A stretch of 64,000 nucleotides of DNA from Fredinandcohnia humi (lineage in GTDB: Bacteria; Bacillota; Bacilli; Bacillales; Bacillaceae_L). The position numbers and the translations under genes are program-made. The stretch is taken from assembly GCF_001439915.1 (NCBI RefSeq), contig NZ_LMBW01000014.1:1-64000 (forward strand), written 5' to 3'. Under the pieces are notes generated by a model. The model was given only the letters and a program-made list of their open reading frames with translations. It did no database searches and had not been told where the DNA came from. Below, in pieces: positions 9,017-17,172 of this stretch (position 1 is the first letter of the stretch; each line of letters begins with the position of its first letter).

Positions 9017-10015
9017 CTACTCTACTGCCGTTAGTGAAGACGTTAGCCTTTTTGGTTCACAAGGAGCTTGCATCGTTAAGATTTTTGCAGGATTATGAAC
9101 TAAAAGCTGTTCAAATACTTCTTCTCCAACACCTGCTTTACGAAGGTCAGGTAGGAATTCTTCAAATAAGTAATTTACTGAATGCCCTTTTAATCCTGGC
9201 CAGCCAAGAGCACAGCAGTTAGCGTCAGCAGAGATTAGTGCACGGTCTACAAATCCTTTATCGAGAAAACGAAGAAAATGTTCAACACGATCCAGACGCG
9301 GACGTGACCAATATGGTGCACCTTCCATCTCACTGTCATAACCGATTGTATCAAAGCCGACCCAACCACCAAGCTCAGCGATCAATGTGTCACGATTTTC
9401 ATCAAGATAACCGCCATCATCGGCATGACCCATAAGTACGCGATCAAGAGATAAGCCTTCCTCATTGAAAATGGCAATTGCTGTTTGGGCATCTACGCAT
9501 AAATGTGTAATTATTGGAACACCTGTTTTTAGTGCTGCTCGAGCAGCCGCCCGATAAATTCGTTTATCCAGCTCGCTTAATTTTCCGCCTCGGCTTACAC
9601 CAACCTTAATAGCCCCAGCTTTTGCGTTCGTGCCATCAATTCCAACTGTTACCTCATGAATGAATAAATCCGTTAGATATTCGATTGATTTGTTACGGAA
9701 ATAGGGAAGCGCGGAGTCACCTGCTACAAAGCCTGTAACTGCGACAATATGCACACCTGTTTTTCGTGATAGGACTTGGAAATATTCAAGGTCACGTCCA
9801 TTTCCAATCCCAGTACAATCTACGAATGTTTTACCTCCATGTTCACGAAATCGGCGCAGCTTCTGCACTGTAACTTCAAACGCTTCCTCAGGCGCTTTCC
9901 ACCATTGTGTATCTAAGTCACATCCTGGCAGACCAAACCCAATATGCTCATGCATGGCTACGACCCCTAAATCTTCTGTCGGAATTGTGCCTAGAACCGT
10001 ATTAACCTTTCCCAT
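9017..10015 (-). CDS. phosphotriesterase-family amidohydrolase/lactonase with intact binuclear metal site
   Basis: A 332-aa (beta/alpha)8 metallohydrolase of the PTE/PLL family. All six metal ligands of the family are visible: H22 and H24 (MHEHIG), the carboxylated Lys K137 (AGAIKVG), H171 (THL), H197 (GHADD) and D264 (SADAN). Relatives hydrolyse lactones, phosphotriesters or other esters; most bacterial members near catabolic genes act on lactones. It lies 19 nt downstream of a paralogue that has lost nearly all of these ligands. Substrate is not predictable; lactone opening near the pathway start fits the neighbours. Confidence 0.9.
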   Translation of the reverse strand: MGKVNTVLGTIPTEDLGVVAMHEHIGFGLPGCDLDTQWWKAPEEAFEVTVQKLRRFREHGGKTFVDCTGIGNGRDLEYFQVLSRKTGVHIVAVTGFVAGDSALPYFRNKSIEYLTDLFIHEVTVGIDGTNAKAGAIKVGVSRGGKLSELDKRIYRAAARAALKTGVPIITHLCVDAQTAIAIFNEEGLSLDRVLMGHADDGGYLDENRDTLIAELGGWVGFDTIGYDSEMEGAPYWSRPRLDRVEHFLRFLDKGFVDRALISADANCCALGWPGLKGHSVNYLFEEFLPDLRKAGVGEEVFEQLLVHNPAKILTMQAPCEPKRLTSSLTAVE

Positions 10016-10034
10016 TTTTTATTCACTCCTCACT

Positions 10035-11072
10035 TTAGTTTTTCTCAGCTTGCACAACTGCTTCTTTTTCTCTATTTGCCGGTGCATGAACTGTAAGCAC
10101 ACGTTGTGGATTTTCTTCTACTAAAATACGAATCTGTTCTTCCGTTACACCTGCATTACGCAGGATTGGCAGAAATGTAGATAGTAAGTAGTCGTATGAA
10201 ACATCTTTCGCATCATGTCCTTTGGCAACCCCAACTGCATTCGTAGAGATTAGAACACGGTCACCATAACCTTCATCAAATAATTCTAGTATGAACTCAG
10301 CCCGTCTAGTATCGTTTACATAGCCTTCTTCTGGGGTCCAACCAACATGGTCTAAAGCAACATAAGCTCCACGGCTTGCAACGGCGAATGCTTCTTTCCG
10401 TTCAACCGCATCTAGTCGATCTAGTCCTCCGATAATGACACGTGCAGGAGAAACGCCTTCACCTACTAAAAGTTCTAAATCATTTACGGCATCTGCACCA
10501 TATTTTACTGATACGGGTACTCCTGTTACAAGAGCCGTTTGCGCTGAGCCGCGGAATAGATTCGTCTCTTTTTCTGTAATCCCGCTTTGACTAGCGATTG
10601 ACGTCACTATGCCTGCGGAACTTGAGCGTTCAACACGTGGTACAACGATTCCTTCAGTCACCTCTTTTGTAAACAATCCAGAAAATTGTTCAGCTGACCA
10701 TGGTGTTGGCGGATTCTTTTGCGGTGTTACAAAGTATCCACTTAACATTGGTTCAGGCCCTAAGCCTGTTGATGCAACAATATGTACTCCTGTTGATTTA
10801 GAAAGAGTTTCATATAGCTTTATATCACGTCCGTGGAACATACCACTTCGCTCAACGACTGTTTTACCGCCAAGTCTACGAAATTCGATTAGTTTACTTT
10901 TTAAAGTGTCAAAGATTTCACTTTTGTCCATCTTAATCTCAGGCGCGAATTCTGCACCTGGTACAACTGAAAGAAGTGATTCATGAATGAGTACAACACC
11001 TAGTTCATTAGCTGGTACCAATCCAAGAACTGTACGAACAACACCTGACTTATTTTCTTCATTATGTGGCAT
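10035..11072 (-). CDS. degenerate phosphotriesterase-family paralogue (probable pseudoenzyme)
   Basis: A 345-aa homologue of the downstream gene, alignable along its whole length. Only the first metal-ligand His (H30) is kept. The other five positions read S32 for His, T157 for the carboxylated Lys, K190 for His, G216 for His and N278 for Asp. The frame is intact, so the protein is made but should not bind the binuclear metal centre. I infer a structural or regulatory partner of the active paralogue, or a new activity. Start chosen at 11072 because GGGAGG lies 7 nt upstream; an earlier ATG lacks a site. First gene of the operon. Confidence 0.85.
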   Translation of the reverse strand: MPHNEENKSGVVRTVLGLVPANELGVVLIHESLLSVVPGAEFAPEIKMDKSEIFDTLKSKLIEFRRLGGKTVVERSGMFHGRDIKLYETLSKSTGVHIVASTGLGPEPMLSGYFVTPQKNPPTPWSAEQFSGLFTKEVTEGIVVPRVERSSSAGIVTSIASQSGITEKETNLFRGSAQTALVTGVPVSVKYGADAVNDLELLVGEGVSPARVIIGGLDRLDAVERKEAFAVASRGAYVALDHVGWTPEEGYVNDTRRAEFILELFDEGYGDRVLISTNAVGVAKGHDAKDVSYDYLLSTFLPILRNAGVTEEQIRILVEENPQRVLTVHAPANREKEAVVQAEKN

Positions 11073-11264
11073 AATGAAACCTCCCATCATAACTCGTTTA
11101 TTCAAATTGAAAACAACAACCACTATGTAGATCTTATTTCAACAACACAACCAACCCTTAAAGGATAGAAGAGCTTGCTACCTATTAAGCAAAAACTCCT
11201 ATTTGTAATCGCTTTCTATAAAATAAATGCCCATCTTTTGCAATCTCAATGTTGATATTTAAAC

Positions 11265-11291
11265 ATTATAATATTGTTATACCAAAGTCAA
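11265..11291 (-). promoter_or_regulatory. sigma-A-like promoter of the catabolic operon
   Basis: On the minus strand TTGACT (11286-11291) and TATAAT (11265-11270) are separated by 15 nt, slightly short for sigma-A. The spacer contains AACAATATT, which resembles the palindrome at 2377-2390, as expected for a repressor site. It is about 190 bp before the first start codon. Confidence 0.5.
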
Positions 11292-11649
11292 CGGTGTTTT
11301 TTAACTATTCAGAATAAATTCGATACTAGAATAATATACTTATTATTTCGATATATTAATAGTTTCCTTATTCAAATTTGTCCTCAAAAAGGGTTTTTAT
11401 CATAAAATCAAGCAAAATATAAGGGTATCTTATAAGTTTTATTGTTTCAAAAGCTTTCTAAAATATTACATCCACATTATATAAAACAAAGTAAAATATT
11501 TTTCTTTTACTTAGCCTTTTGGATCATGGCTGAATTCATTTCAGCAATACTATGAGTGTTTGTCGAAATTTTTATTGATTAAATGAAAAAATAAGTTTCA
11601 TATTATTCAGATACTTTGGTATATTAGTCCTAACAACCAAACCTAAAAG

Positions 11650-11663
11650 TGTAAACGATTTCA
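11650..11663 (+). promoter_or_regulatory. CcpA catabolite-response element (cre) upstream of the MFS gene
   Basis: TGTAAACGATTTCA matches the Bacillus cre consensus TGWAANCGNTNWCA at every position. It lies about 130 bp before the transporter start, so glucose repression of uptake, and perhaps of the divergent operon, is likely. Confidence 0.75.
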
Positions 11664-11789
11664 AAAAAATTAAATAAATGCCCTTAAAAATAATTTTTAA
11701 GGGAGCTGATAACACATCAAATAATGGGTTTCTATTTCCTGTCTCTTTTTTACGCTCTGTTTTAAGAACATTAAAAAAAGGATGTGTTA

Positions 11790-13040
11790 TTGAAAATGGA
11801 CAAAAGAAAGTTTTGGAGTTACGAAAATCAATTAACAGTGATCTTCTTCTTTGCAATCGGGTTTGTCTTTTTTGATAGACTTGCAATTAACTATCTGTAC
11901 CCATTCATGCAAGGGGACTTTGCGATTTCGAATACAGAAATCGGTCTAGCAAGCGGAGCGCTAGCCCTAACATGGTCTTTTGCCAGTCCGCTCGGGGGTT
12001 ATTTATCCGATAAGGTAAAAAATCAAAAGGTACTTTTAGCAATTATTGTTCTACTATTTTCAACCGTATCTTTATTACATGGATTTATTTCAACTGTCGG
12101 CATGCTTTTCTTTTTACGTTTAATGATGGGGATTGCAGAAGGACCAATCATTCCAATTGCACAATCTGTTATGGCGATTGAATCATCTGAAAAACGTCGT
12201 GGATTTAACACTGGGATCACAATGAACACAAGTAATGCTATTCTAGGTGGTTTGTTAGCACCAATCATTGTTGTAGCATTGGCTGAAAGCTTCGATTGGC
12301 ATATGGCATTCTATGTAACGATTATCCCAGGACTTGTATTAGCATTCTTCATCCTAAAAACGATGAAAAATAGACCTGATTATCAGAATTCAGTTGCCCA
12401 ATCTCAGGAAAAGGTTAGTTTTAAACAAGTACTTAAAACTCGTAATATTTGGATCGTAGTTATTCTATTCAGTCTATACATGACATCCTTAATGGCGTTC
12501 CAAATTTACACGCCGTCATTCTTGGTCGGATTCAGAGGATTTACGCCAAGTACAATGAGTATTATTATGGCTTCATTTGGTCTGGGTTACGCGATTTTCG
12601 GTATGGTCATTCCTGCTCTATCTGACCGTTTCGGACGAAAACCGGTTATCGCCTTATTCTCTTTGTTCATCATTGCAATGCCACTTTTAATCGCAAACTT
12701 AACGGCATTACCAGCACTTATGCTCGTCGTTTTCTTTTTACCTGCGGGCTTCAGTTTAGGATCAATCTTCATGTCCACGATTCCTGCTGAATCTGTTTCA
12801 TTCAAACTAGCAGGTGCTGCGATTGGTATTGTTACAGGTTTAGGAGAATTATTTGGGGGGTTCTTAAGTCCAATTATCACAGGTATAGCAGCAGATAAAT
12901 TTGGTCTTCAGGCACCGCTTTTCATTAGTGCAGGTGCAGGATTATGTGTATTACTAGTTTCATTCTTGCTAGTTGAATCTGCTCCAGCTAAGATCAATGC
13001 AAGACCTGACCAAGACGTTAACAAGCAGATTCATGCTTAA
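11790..13040 (+). CDS. MFS transporter (anion/aromatic acid:proton symporter type)
   Basis: An integral membrane carrier of about 416 aa with 12 predicted hydrophobic segments. The family signature between helices 2 and 3 reads GGYLSDKV, and its counterpart PALSDRFGRKPV occurs in the second half, as in ACS/AAHS-type major facilitator proteins. I prefer the TTG at 11790, 7 nt after AAAGGA; GTG at 11784 and ATG at 11796 are alternatives in frame. It is transcribed away from the catabolic operon and is the obvious importer for that pathway's organic-acid substrate. A cre site lies upstream and a terminator follows directly. Substrate unknown. Confidence 0.9.
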   Translation: MKMDKRKFWSYENQLTVIFFFAIGFVFFDRLAINYLYPFMQGDFAISNTEIGLASGALALTWSFASPLGGYLSDKVKNQKVLLAIIVLLFSTVSLLHGFISTVGMLFFLRLMMGIAEGPIIPIAQSVMAIESSEKRRGFNTGITMNTSNAILGGLLAPIIVVALAESFDWHMAFYVTIIPGLVLAFFILKTMKNRPDYQNSVAQSQEKVSFKQVLKTRNIWIVVILFSLYMTSLMAFQIYTPSFLVGFRGFTPSTMSIIMASFGLGYAIFGMVIPALSDRFGRKPVIALFSLFIIAMPLLIANLTALPALMLVVFFLPAGFSLGSIFMSTIPAESVSFKLAGAAIGIVTGLGELFGGFLSPIITGIAADKFGLQAPLFISAGAGLCVLLVSFLLVESAPAKINARPDQDVNKQIHA

Positions 13041-13120
13041 TTTCTACGTTAACCATTATGAAAAAGTCATAAACAATTAAATGACAAAAAATCCTCACAA
13101 AACATTGTGGGGATTTTTGC
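13029..13120 (+). repeat. direct repeat, copy A: MFS gene tail plus terminator
   Basis: This 92-nt stretch covers the last three codons and stop of the MFS gene, an A/T-rich spacer and a strong terminator hairpin (AATCCTCACAA with its partner TTGTGGGGATT, then a U run). It recurs with about 7 differences at 16304-16396. The terminator stem itself is identical in both copies. Confidence 0.9.
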
Positions 13121-13232
13121 TTTGGTGCAGACGGTTTTTAGTTTGGACGGGCATGCACTGTATAAAGGGGAAGCGAGCATACTAGCCACATAGAACTTTA
13201 CAAAATGGAGGGAAATAATTATACTTTAAATA

Positions 13233-14087
13233 TTAGTTATTGTTTTGGGTTAGAAATTTCCGCTTCCGATAATCTGCATATGCTTGTTCAATTTCTTCCT
13301 CTGTATTCATAACAAATGGTCCACGTGCAACAACAGGTTCATTAAGAGGTTCTCCCGCGAATAAGACGAATCTTACATTTTCATTTGAGGTCACCTCAAT
13401 ATAACTCATGTTAGAATGATCAGCCTTTTCTAACCAAAGGGCTTGTCCTTTAGAAGCTTGTACTTGATTCTTTCCGAACGTACCACTGCCTTCTAGGATA
13501 TATATAAAACCATTGTAACTTCCAGGTAGGTCTTGACGAACTGAGGTATTACCTTCTGCAATAACCTCTACAAAAGTAACAGGTACATAATTAAGAGTTT
13601 TTGAAACCACTGGACCTGAAGAACCAGAATATACTCGAATGAGAGCTCCCTCTTCTTGACGAACTGGAGCAGCTATCTTAGGAATGTTCTGATATCTCGG
13701 CTCTACCATCTTATACGTTCTTGGTAGGTTAACCCATAATTGAAGGAGGTGAACACTTTCCCCTTCATCTGGAGATTCATTATGAACAACACCACGCCCG
13801 GCGGTCATAAATTGAAAATCCCCACTTTTTAGTTTTCCACCTTCTCCAGTCACACTGTCATAGTGATTAATGGAACCATCTATTACAAATGTGATTGTCT
13901 CCATTCCACGATGGGGGTGGATATCAAATGCTCCTTTTTCAAATCGATCATCCATTAGTAATAAAAACGGATCATAATCTTCCCAAAATCCAGGTTCTAG
14001 AACAGGCCCGGCTCGATGAACCCCGCTTACTTTTCTTTCATGAACTGTCCAAACTTTTTTTATGCTACGGCCACTTTCCATATTCAT
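13233..14087 (-). CDS. pirin family bicupin protein
   Basis: A 284-aa pirin. The N-terminal cupin holds the iron-binding HPHRGMETI motif and the later 'GGKLKSGDFQFMTAGRGVVH' segment with its His/Glu ligands (HNE); the C-terminal cupin is more divergent. Bacterial pirins such as YhhW have quercetin 2,3-dioxygenase activity, others are redox regulators. The start at 14087 follows GGGAGG by 7 nt; an ATG five codons earlier overlaps that site. It is the last gene of a minus-strand group with an FMN reductase and an LLM oxidase, about 90 nt downstream of the reductase. Role in that module is unknown. Confidence 0.85.
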   Translation of the reverse strand: MNMESGRSIKKVWTVHERKVSGVHRAGPVLEPGFWEDYDPFLLLMDDRFEKGAFDIHPHRGMETITFVIDGSINHYDSVTGEGGKLKSGDFQFMTAGRGVVHNESPDEGESVHLLQLWVNLPRTYKMVEPRYQNIPKIAAPVRQEEGALIRVYSGSSGPVVSKTLNYVPVTFVEVIAEGNTSVRQDLPGSYNGFIYILEGSGTFGKNQVQASKGQALWLEKADHSNMSYIEVTSNENVRFVLFAGEPLNEPVVARGPFVMNTEEEIEQAYADYRKRKFLTQNNN

Positions 14088-14177
14088 CTGTATTCCTCCC
14101 ATTCTACAACAATGTTTTAAGCAGATACTAAATTTCCATTCTGTTTTACATTAGCCTGCACTAGGTTACACAACTAA

Positions 14178-14744
14178 TTAAAAATCATATGCTGCTTCTT
14201 TTTCTTCTCGAATCTTTGTATACGTATCCGTTAATAGCGTAGTATCCTCAACTAAGCGAGCAATACGGAAGAGTACATCATCATTAATAATTTCTTTCCG
14301 ATGGAAGTCCTTTTCTTCGATAAATACATACGTTTGAACAATTTGTGCTTTCATGTAAGCTAAAATAGGTTTTAATTGTTGTTCAGCAATTAGGTAATGT
14401 TTCGATGAACCTGCAGTAACAAGCATACTTACAATCTTATCCCTAAAAGCATTTACAGGTAGTAAGTCAAAGATATTTTTTAGTGTCGCAGGAATCGATG
14501 CCTGGAATATAGGTGTACCAATGATAATTGCATCTGCCTCCATGATCGTTTTGGAGACATAGCCTGTATCTCCTTCATATTCCAAATAGTTACGCCCATC
14601 ACTAAACTGGATGTTATAATCCGCTAAATCTAGTAAAGTCCATTCTACATCGGGATATTTATTTGATATTTCTTTAGCTACATGTTCCATTGCAGTTCGT
14701 GTTTTTGAACCAACTATTGAACCTGACAATCCAACGATTTTCAT
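14178..14744 (-). CDS. NADPH-dependent FMN reductase
   Basis: A flavodoxin-fold reductase of 188 aa (Pfam FMN_red type). The phosphate-binding loop GLSGSIVGSKT is at the N terminus, and the GTPIFQASIPATLKNIFDLL segment, which binds the flavin ring, is typical of the family. It overlaps the end of the LLM monooxygenase gene, so the pair is probably made in fixed ratio: the reductase supplies FMNH2 to the oxygenase. Start is uncertain; ATGs at 14744 and 14756 are both possible, with GAGG at 14757-14760. Confidence 0.88.
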   Translation of the reverse strand: MKIVGLSGSIVGSKTRTAMEHVAKEISNKYPDVEWTLLDLADYNIQFSDGRNYLEYEGDTGYVSKTIMEADAIIIGTPIFQASIPATLKNIFDLLPVNAFRDKIVSMLVTAGSSKHYLIAEQQLKPILAYMKAQIVQTYVFIEEKDFHRKEIINDDVLFRIARLVEDTTLLTDTYTKIREEKEAAYDF

Positions 14745-14748
14745 CTTT

Positions 14749-15816
14749 CTACTCATCCTCTTTTTTAGCCGTATATTTTTTAATGGCAGGTAAGATTTCA
14801 TTACCTATTAGCTCAATATTTTTACGTAAATTCTCAAAAGGAATACCGCCAAAATCCATTTGTGCTATATATCTCTGATGTCCAAAAACTTCATGTTGAT
14901 AGAGAATTTTTTCAATGATTTCCTGTGGGCTACCAACATTCATTACATCGCGTGTATCGGCACCTTGTGCAAAATGTTGCTTTGGATAGCCTCTGCCATT
15001 AATAAACGTCATGCCTTGGTTTACATGAGGGTAGACTTCTCTCTGTGCCTGCTGAGTTGTTTCAGCTGCATAGAAAAAACCAGCTGTTGCAATCGGTAGA
15101 TCTGAAGGATCATGTCCGCTTTGTTTTGCTGCCTCACGGTATGCATCAACTGAAATCTTAAAACTTGAAGCTGGTCCACCTAATGTTGCCAGAAACATCG
15201 GAACCCCTGCAAATCCTGCCTTAATTGCACTAGCTGGGGGCCCACCAACCGCACGCCAAATAGGTAATGTTCCTTCCAATGGGCGTGGAATTACAGTTGC
15301 ATTGCGTAATGGTGCTCGGAAATTCCCACTCCAATTGACAACTTCTTCTTTATTGATTTTTAATAACAAATCGAATTTTTCCTCGAATAATTCTTCATAA
15401 TCGCGAACATTATAACCTAATAAATCAAATAACCCGACCCTAGAAGCTCGGCCTGCTATAATCTCAGCTCGGCCATTTGAAATTAAATCAATTGTTGCAA
15501 AATCCTCATACACACGAACAGGATCTGAGGTACTAATAATCGTTGAGGAACTTCCAATCTTTATTTTTTCAGTTGCCTGAGCAATCGCTGCTAAAACAAC
15601 AGAGTGTGCCTGAGTTGTAAAATATTCTTGGTGACTTTCACCGACGCTAAAAAAGTCAATACCAGCTTGCTCGGCAAGCTTTGCTATTTCAATAATTTCA
15701 TGAATGCGTTGTTGTGACGAAATTCTTTCTCCAGTGTGAGGATTAGGAATATGGTCACCCAATGTATAAATTCCAAACTCTAACCCTTTACTTTGGTCAA
15801 TTCTATATTTCTTCAT
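14749..15816 (-). CDS. LLM-class flavin-dependent monooxygenase
   Basis: A 355-aa bacterial-luciferase-like (TIM-barrel) flavin oxidoreductase. Recognisable segments are GIYTLGD near the N terminus, FFSVGESHQEYFTTQAHSV, and STSDPVRVYEDFATIDLISNGRAEIIAGRAS in the first third. Such enzymes use reduced FMN and O2 to oxidise carbonyls, sulfonates, amines or aromatics. With the downstream FMN reductase it forms a two-component system. It is divergent from an HxlR regulator 134 bp upstream. The substrate is not predictable; electrophile or xenobiotic detoxification is common for HxlR-linked oxidases. Confidence 0.9.
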   Translation of the reverse strand: MKKYRIDQSKGLEFGIYTLGDHIPNPHTGERISSQQRIHEIIEIAKLAEQAGIDFFSVGESHQEYFTTQAHSVVLAAIAQATEKIKIGSSSTIISTSDPVRVYEDFATIDLISNGRAEIIAGRASRVGLFDLLGYNVRDYEELFEEKFDLLLKINKEEVVNWSGNFRAPLRNATVIPRPLEGTLPIWRAVGGPPASAIKAGFAGVPMFLATLGGPASSFKISVDAYREAAKQSGHDPSDLPIATAGFFYAAETTQQAQREVYPHVNQGMTFINGRGYPKQHFAQGADTRDVMNVGSPQEIIEKILYQHEVFGHQRYIAQMDFGGIPFENLRKNIELIGNEILPAIKKYTAKKEDE

Positions 15817-15859
15817 ATTAAAAACATCCTTTTATTAAAATGATTTAGAAAACAATCTT

Positions 15860-15945
15860 ACACTATCAGTATCCCTTATAATTATCATTTAGGAAAGTAC
15901 GCACTTAAAAGTGGTATAGTATACAATAGGATACTAAGGGAGGAA
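15860..15945. promoter_or_regulatory. divergent promoter with AGTATCC/GGATACT inverted repeat
   Basis: The gap between the LLM gene and hxlR contains AGTATCC (about 15868-15874) and its inverse GGATACT (about 15929-15935), with further GTATAGTATAC symmetry between them. HxlR dimers bind such inverted repeats; the placement suggests control of both divergent genes. Confidence 0.45.
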
Positions 15946-15950
15946 TTGTA

Positions 15951-16292
15951 ATGAATATTGAGCCTGAACTCTGTCGTGTAGAAGATACATTAGATGTTTT
16001 GGTAGGAAAGTGGAAACCAATTATTTTATTGTACTTATTAAAAAACGGAACGATGAGATTTAATGAATTAAAAAAAAGCATCCCTGACATCACCCAAAAG
16101 ATGTTAACTAAGCAGTTAAGGGAACTAGAAGAAGAGGAAATCATTAACAGAGTTGTTTATCCCCAAGTTCCTCCAAAGGTTGAATACTCAATTACTGAAT
16201 ATGGGAAGGAATTGGAACCTATTTTGCACGCCATGCACGAATGGAGTAATAGACATATACAGCAAAAGCAAAAAAATCAAATGAAAAAATAG
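15951..16292 (+). CDS. HxlR-family winged-helix transcriptional regulator
   Basis: A 113-aa HxlR protein (formaldehyde/quinone/disulfide-sensing family). The typical opening with a single Cys near the N terminus (C8 in EPELCRVEDTLDVLVGKWK) is present, followed by the winged HTH (ITQKMLTKQLRELEEEEII) and 'YSITEYGKEL'. The conserved N-terminal Cys in relatives such as YodB and HypR is the redox or electrophile sensor. GGGAGG lies 10 nt before the ATG. Divergence from the LLM/FMN reductase/pirin genes makes it their likely regulator. Confidence 0.92.
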   Translation: MNIEPELCRVEDTLDVLVGKWKPIILLYLLKNGTMRFNELKKSIPDITQKMLTKQLRELEEEEIINRVVYPQVPPKVEYSITEYGKELEPILHAMHEWSNRHIQQKQKNQMKK

Positions 16293-16303
16293 ACCAGTGA
16301 AGA

Positions 16304-16396
16304 ATTCATGCCTAATTTCTACTTTAACCATTATGAAAACGTAATAAACTATTAAAATGACAAAAAATCCTCACAAAACATTGTGGGGATTTTCGC
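16304..16396 (+). repeat. direct repeat, copy B: orphan MFS tail plus terminator
   Basis: A 93-nt near copy of 13029-13120, placed 12 nt after the hxlR stop. It even keeps the last codons of the transporter (Ile-His-Ala-stop) although no transporter precedes it here. The terminator hairpin now serves hxlR. This points to a duplication followed by replacement of the second transporter by the pirin-LLM-HxlR module, or to recombination at the terminator. Confidence 0.9.
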
Positions 16397-16471
16397 ATGA
16401 AGTAAATCCTCATAACACTTTTCTGCTTTATCGATGATCTGAGAGATCTTAAATCGTTTAACATCCACGTG

Positions 16472-16636
16472 TCACTGTTCTCTCTTTCCGACAAATAACA
16501 AAATTAGTGTTGCCAATGGACCTAATACAAGAGAAAGAAAAAACCAGTTTAATACCGTCCTATTCTTCCCTTGCGCAAGTGCAGCATTTATCAACGCCAG
16601 TGTACCCCAACCTACAAAATATTGGTTATCCATCAT
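16472..16636 (-). CDS. small two-helix membrane protein, unknown function
   Basis: A 54-aa frame with two hydrophobic segments (about residues 6-22 and 31-49), the second ending in 'LLFVGKREQ'. GGGAG lies 4-7 nt before tandem ATGs, which supports translation. I do not recognise a characterised family; similar short membrane proteins are common in Bacillus. No operon partner is evident. Function not assigned. Confidence 0.55.
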   Translation of the reverse strand: MMDNQYFVGWGTLALINAALAQGKNRTVLNWFFLSLVLGPLATLILLFVGKREQ

Positions 16637-16731
16637 CGGTCTCCCTTTTTCTTTAACTATAGGTAAGTAGCTTACTTCAATAAGAAATAGCATTCGTTAT
16701 TGAAGTACAGCACCCATTTGTTTAATAAATT

Positions 16732-16938
16732 CTATCCAAAACTCCTATCCAAAAACAGTAGTAGATAACTACCTGCACAAAGATAAATTGCAACTTGAGT
16801 TATGATGTAAATTGAAAGTTCAAAAAAGGTTAGTTTTCTTTCCCTCTAAATTTTTTTAAAATGCCTATAATAAAAAAATGAACATAGGAGCAGTATTATT
16901 GCTGATATTTGGAATATGTTTTCCAATAGACTAACCAA
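16732..16938 (-). pseudogene. small membrane protein interrupted by an in-frame stop
   Basis: A TTG at 16938, 7 nt after AAAGGAG, opens a hydrophobic frame. It stops at a TAG (16846-16848) and continues in the same frame for 37 more codons with another hydrophobic segment, ending at 16732. Both halves look like one about 68-aa membrane protein broken by a single nonsense codon. It could also be two short peptides. No homologue is recognised. Confidence 0.4.
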
Positions 16939-17128
16939 AGAAACATCTCCTTTCATTAATGAAGAAAATGTACCTTAAAGTACATTATTTCACCCGTTTA
17001 CCTTAAGTAATCTGAATGTTGGGATACAAAAGCTGCCTTCCTACCTATTTCTACACCTACTGAATATAATCCTTTTATTTTAAAAAACAAGCCGCCCAAT
17101 TCTACTACTAATTGGACTACTCGTTTGC

Positions 17129-17148
17129 CGGTTTTCAATTGAAAACCG
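17129..17148. promoter_or_regulatory. 20-bp perfect palindrome downstream of the hydroxylase gene
   Basis: CGGTTTTCAATTGAAAACCG is fully symmetric and lies 25 nt past the stop codon of the 3-hydroxybenzoate hydroxylase gene. It lacks a U run, so it is either part of the operon's transcription end or a protein-binding site. Confidence 0.5.
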
Positions 17149-17172
17149 AACAGGTTAGAGTGTATTAATCTA

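Larger units (their letters stand above)
11073..11789. other. divergent regulatory region between the catabolic operon and the MFS gene
   Basis: This 717-nt A/T-rich stretch separates the minus-strand operon from the plus-strand transporter. It holds the operon promoter (11265-11291), the cre site (11650-11663) and no convincing gene. The overlapping frames in it have no homology I recognise, and those at 11572-11886 run antisense into the MFS start. Confidence 0.6.
16397..17172. other. low-content stretch with a small membrane gene and a broken one
   Basis: Apart from the two short minus-strand reading frames listed separately (16472-16636, 16732-16938) and the palindrome at 17129-17148, nothing is recognisable. 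A CCAATT/AATTGG hairpin at about 17097-17116 followed by a minus-strand U run could be the terminator of the gentisate operon. Confidence 0.5.

Noticed and set aside
11572-11886. 104-codon minus-strand frame across the MFS start
   Set aside because: Antisense to the transporter with basic, low-complexity content and no ribosome binding site.
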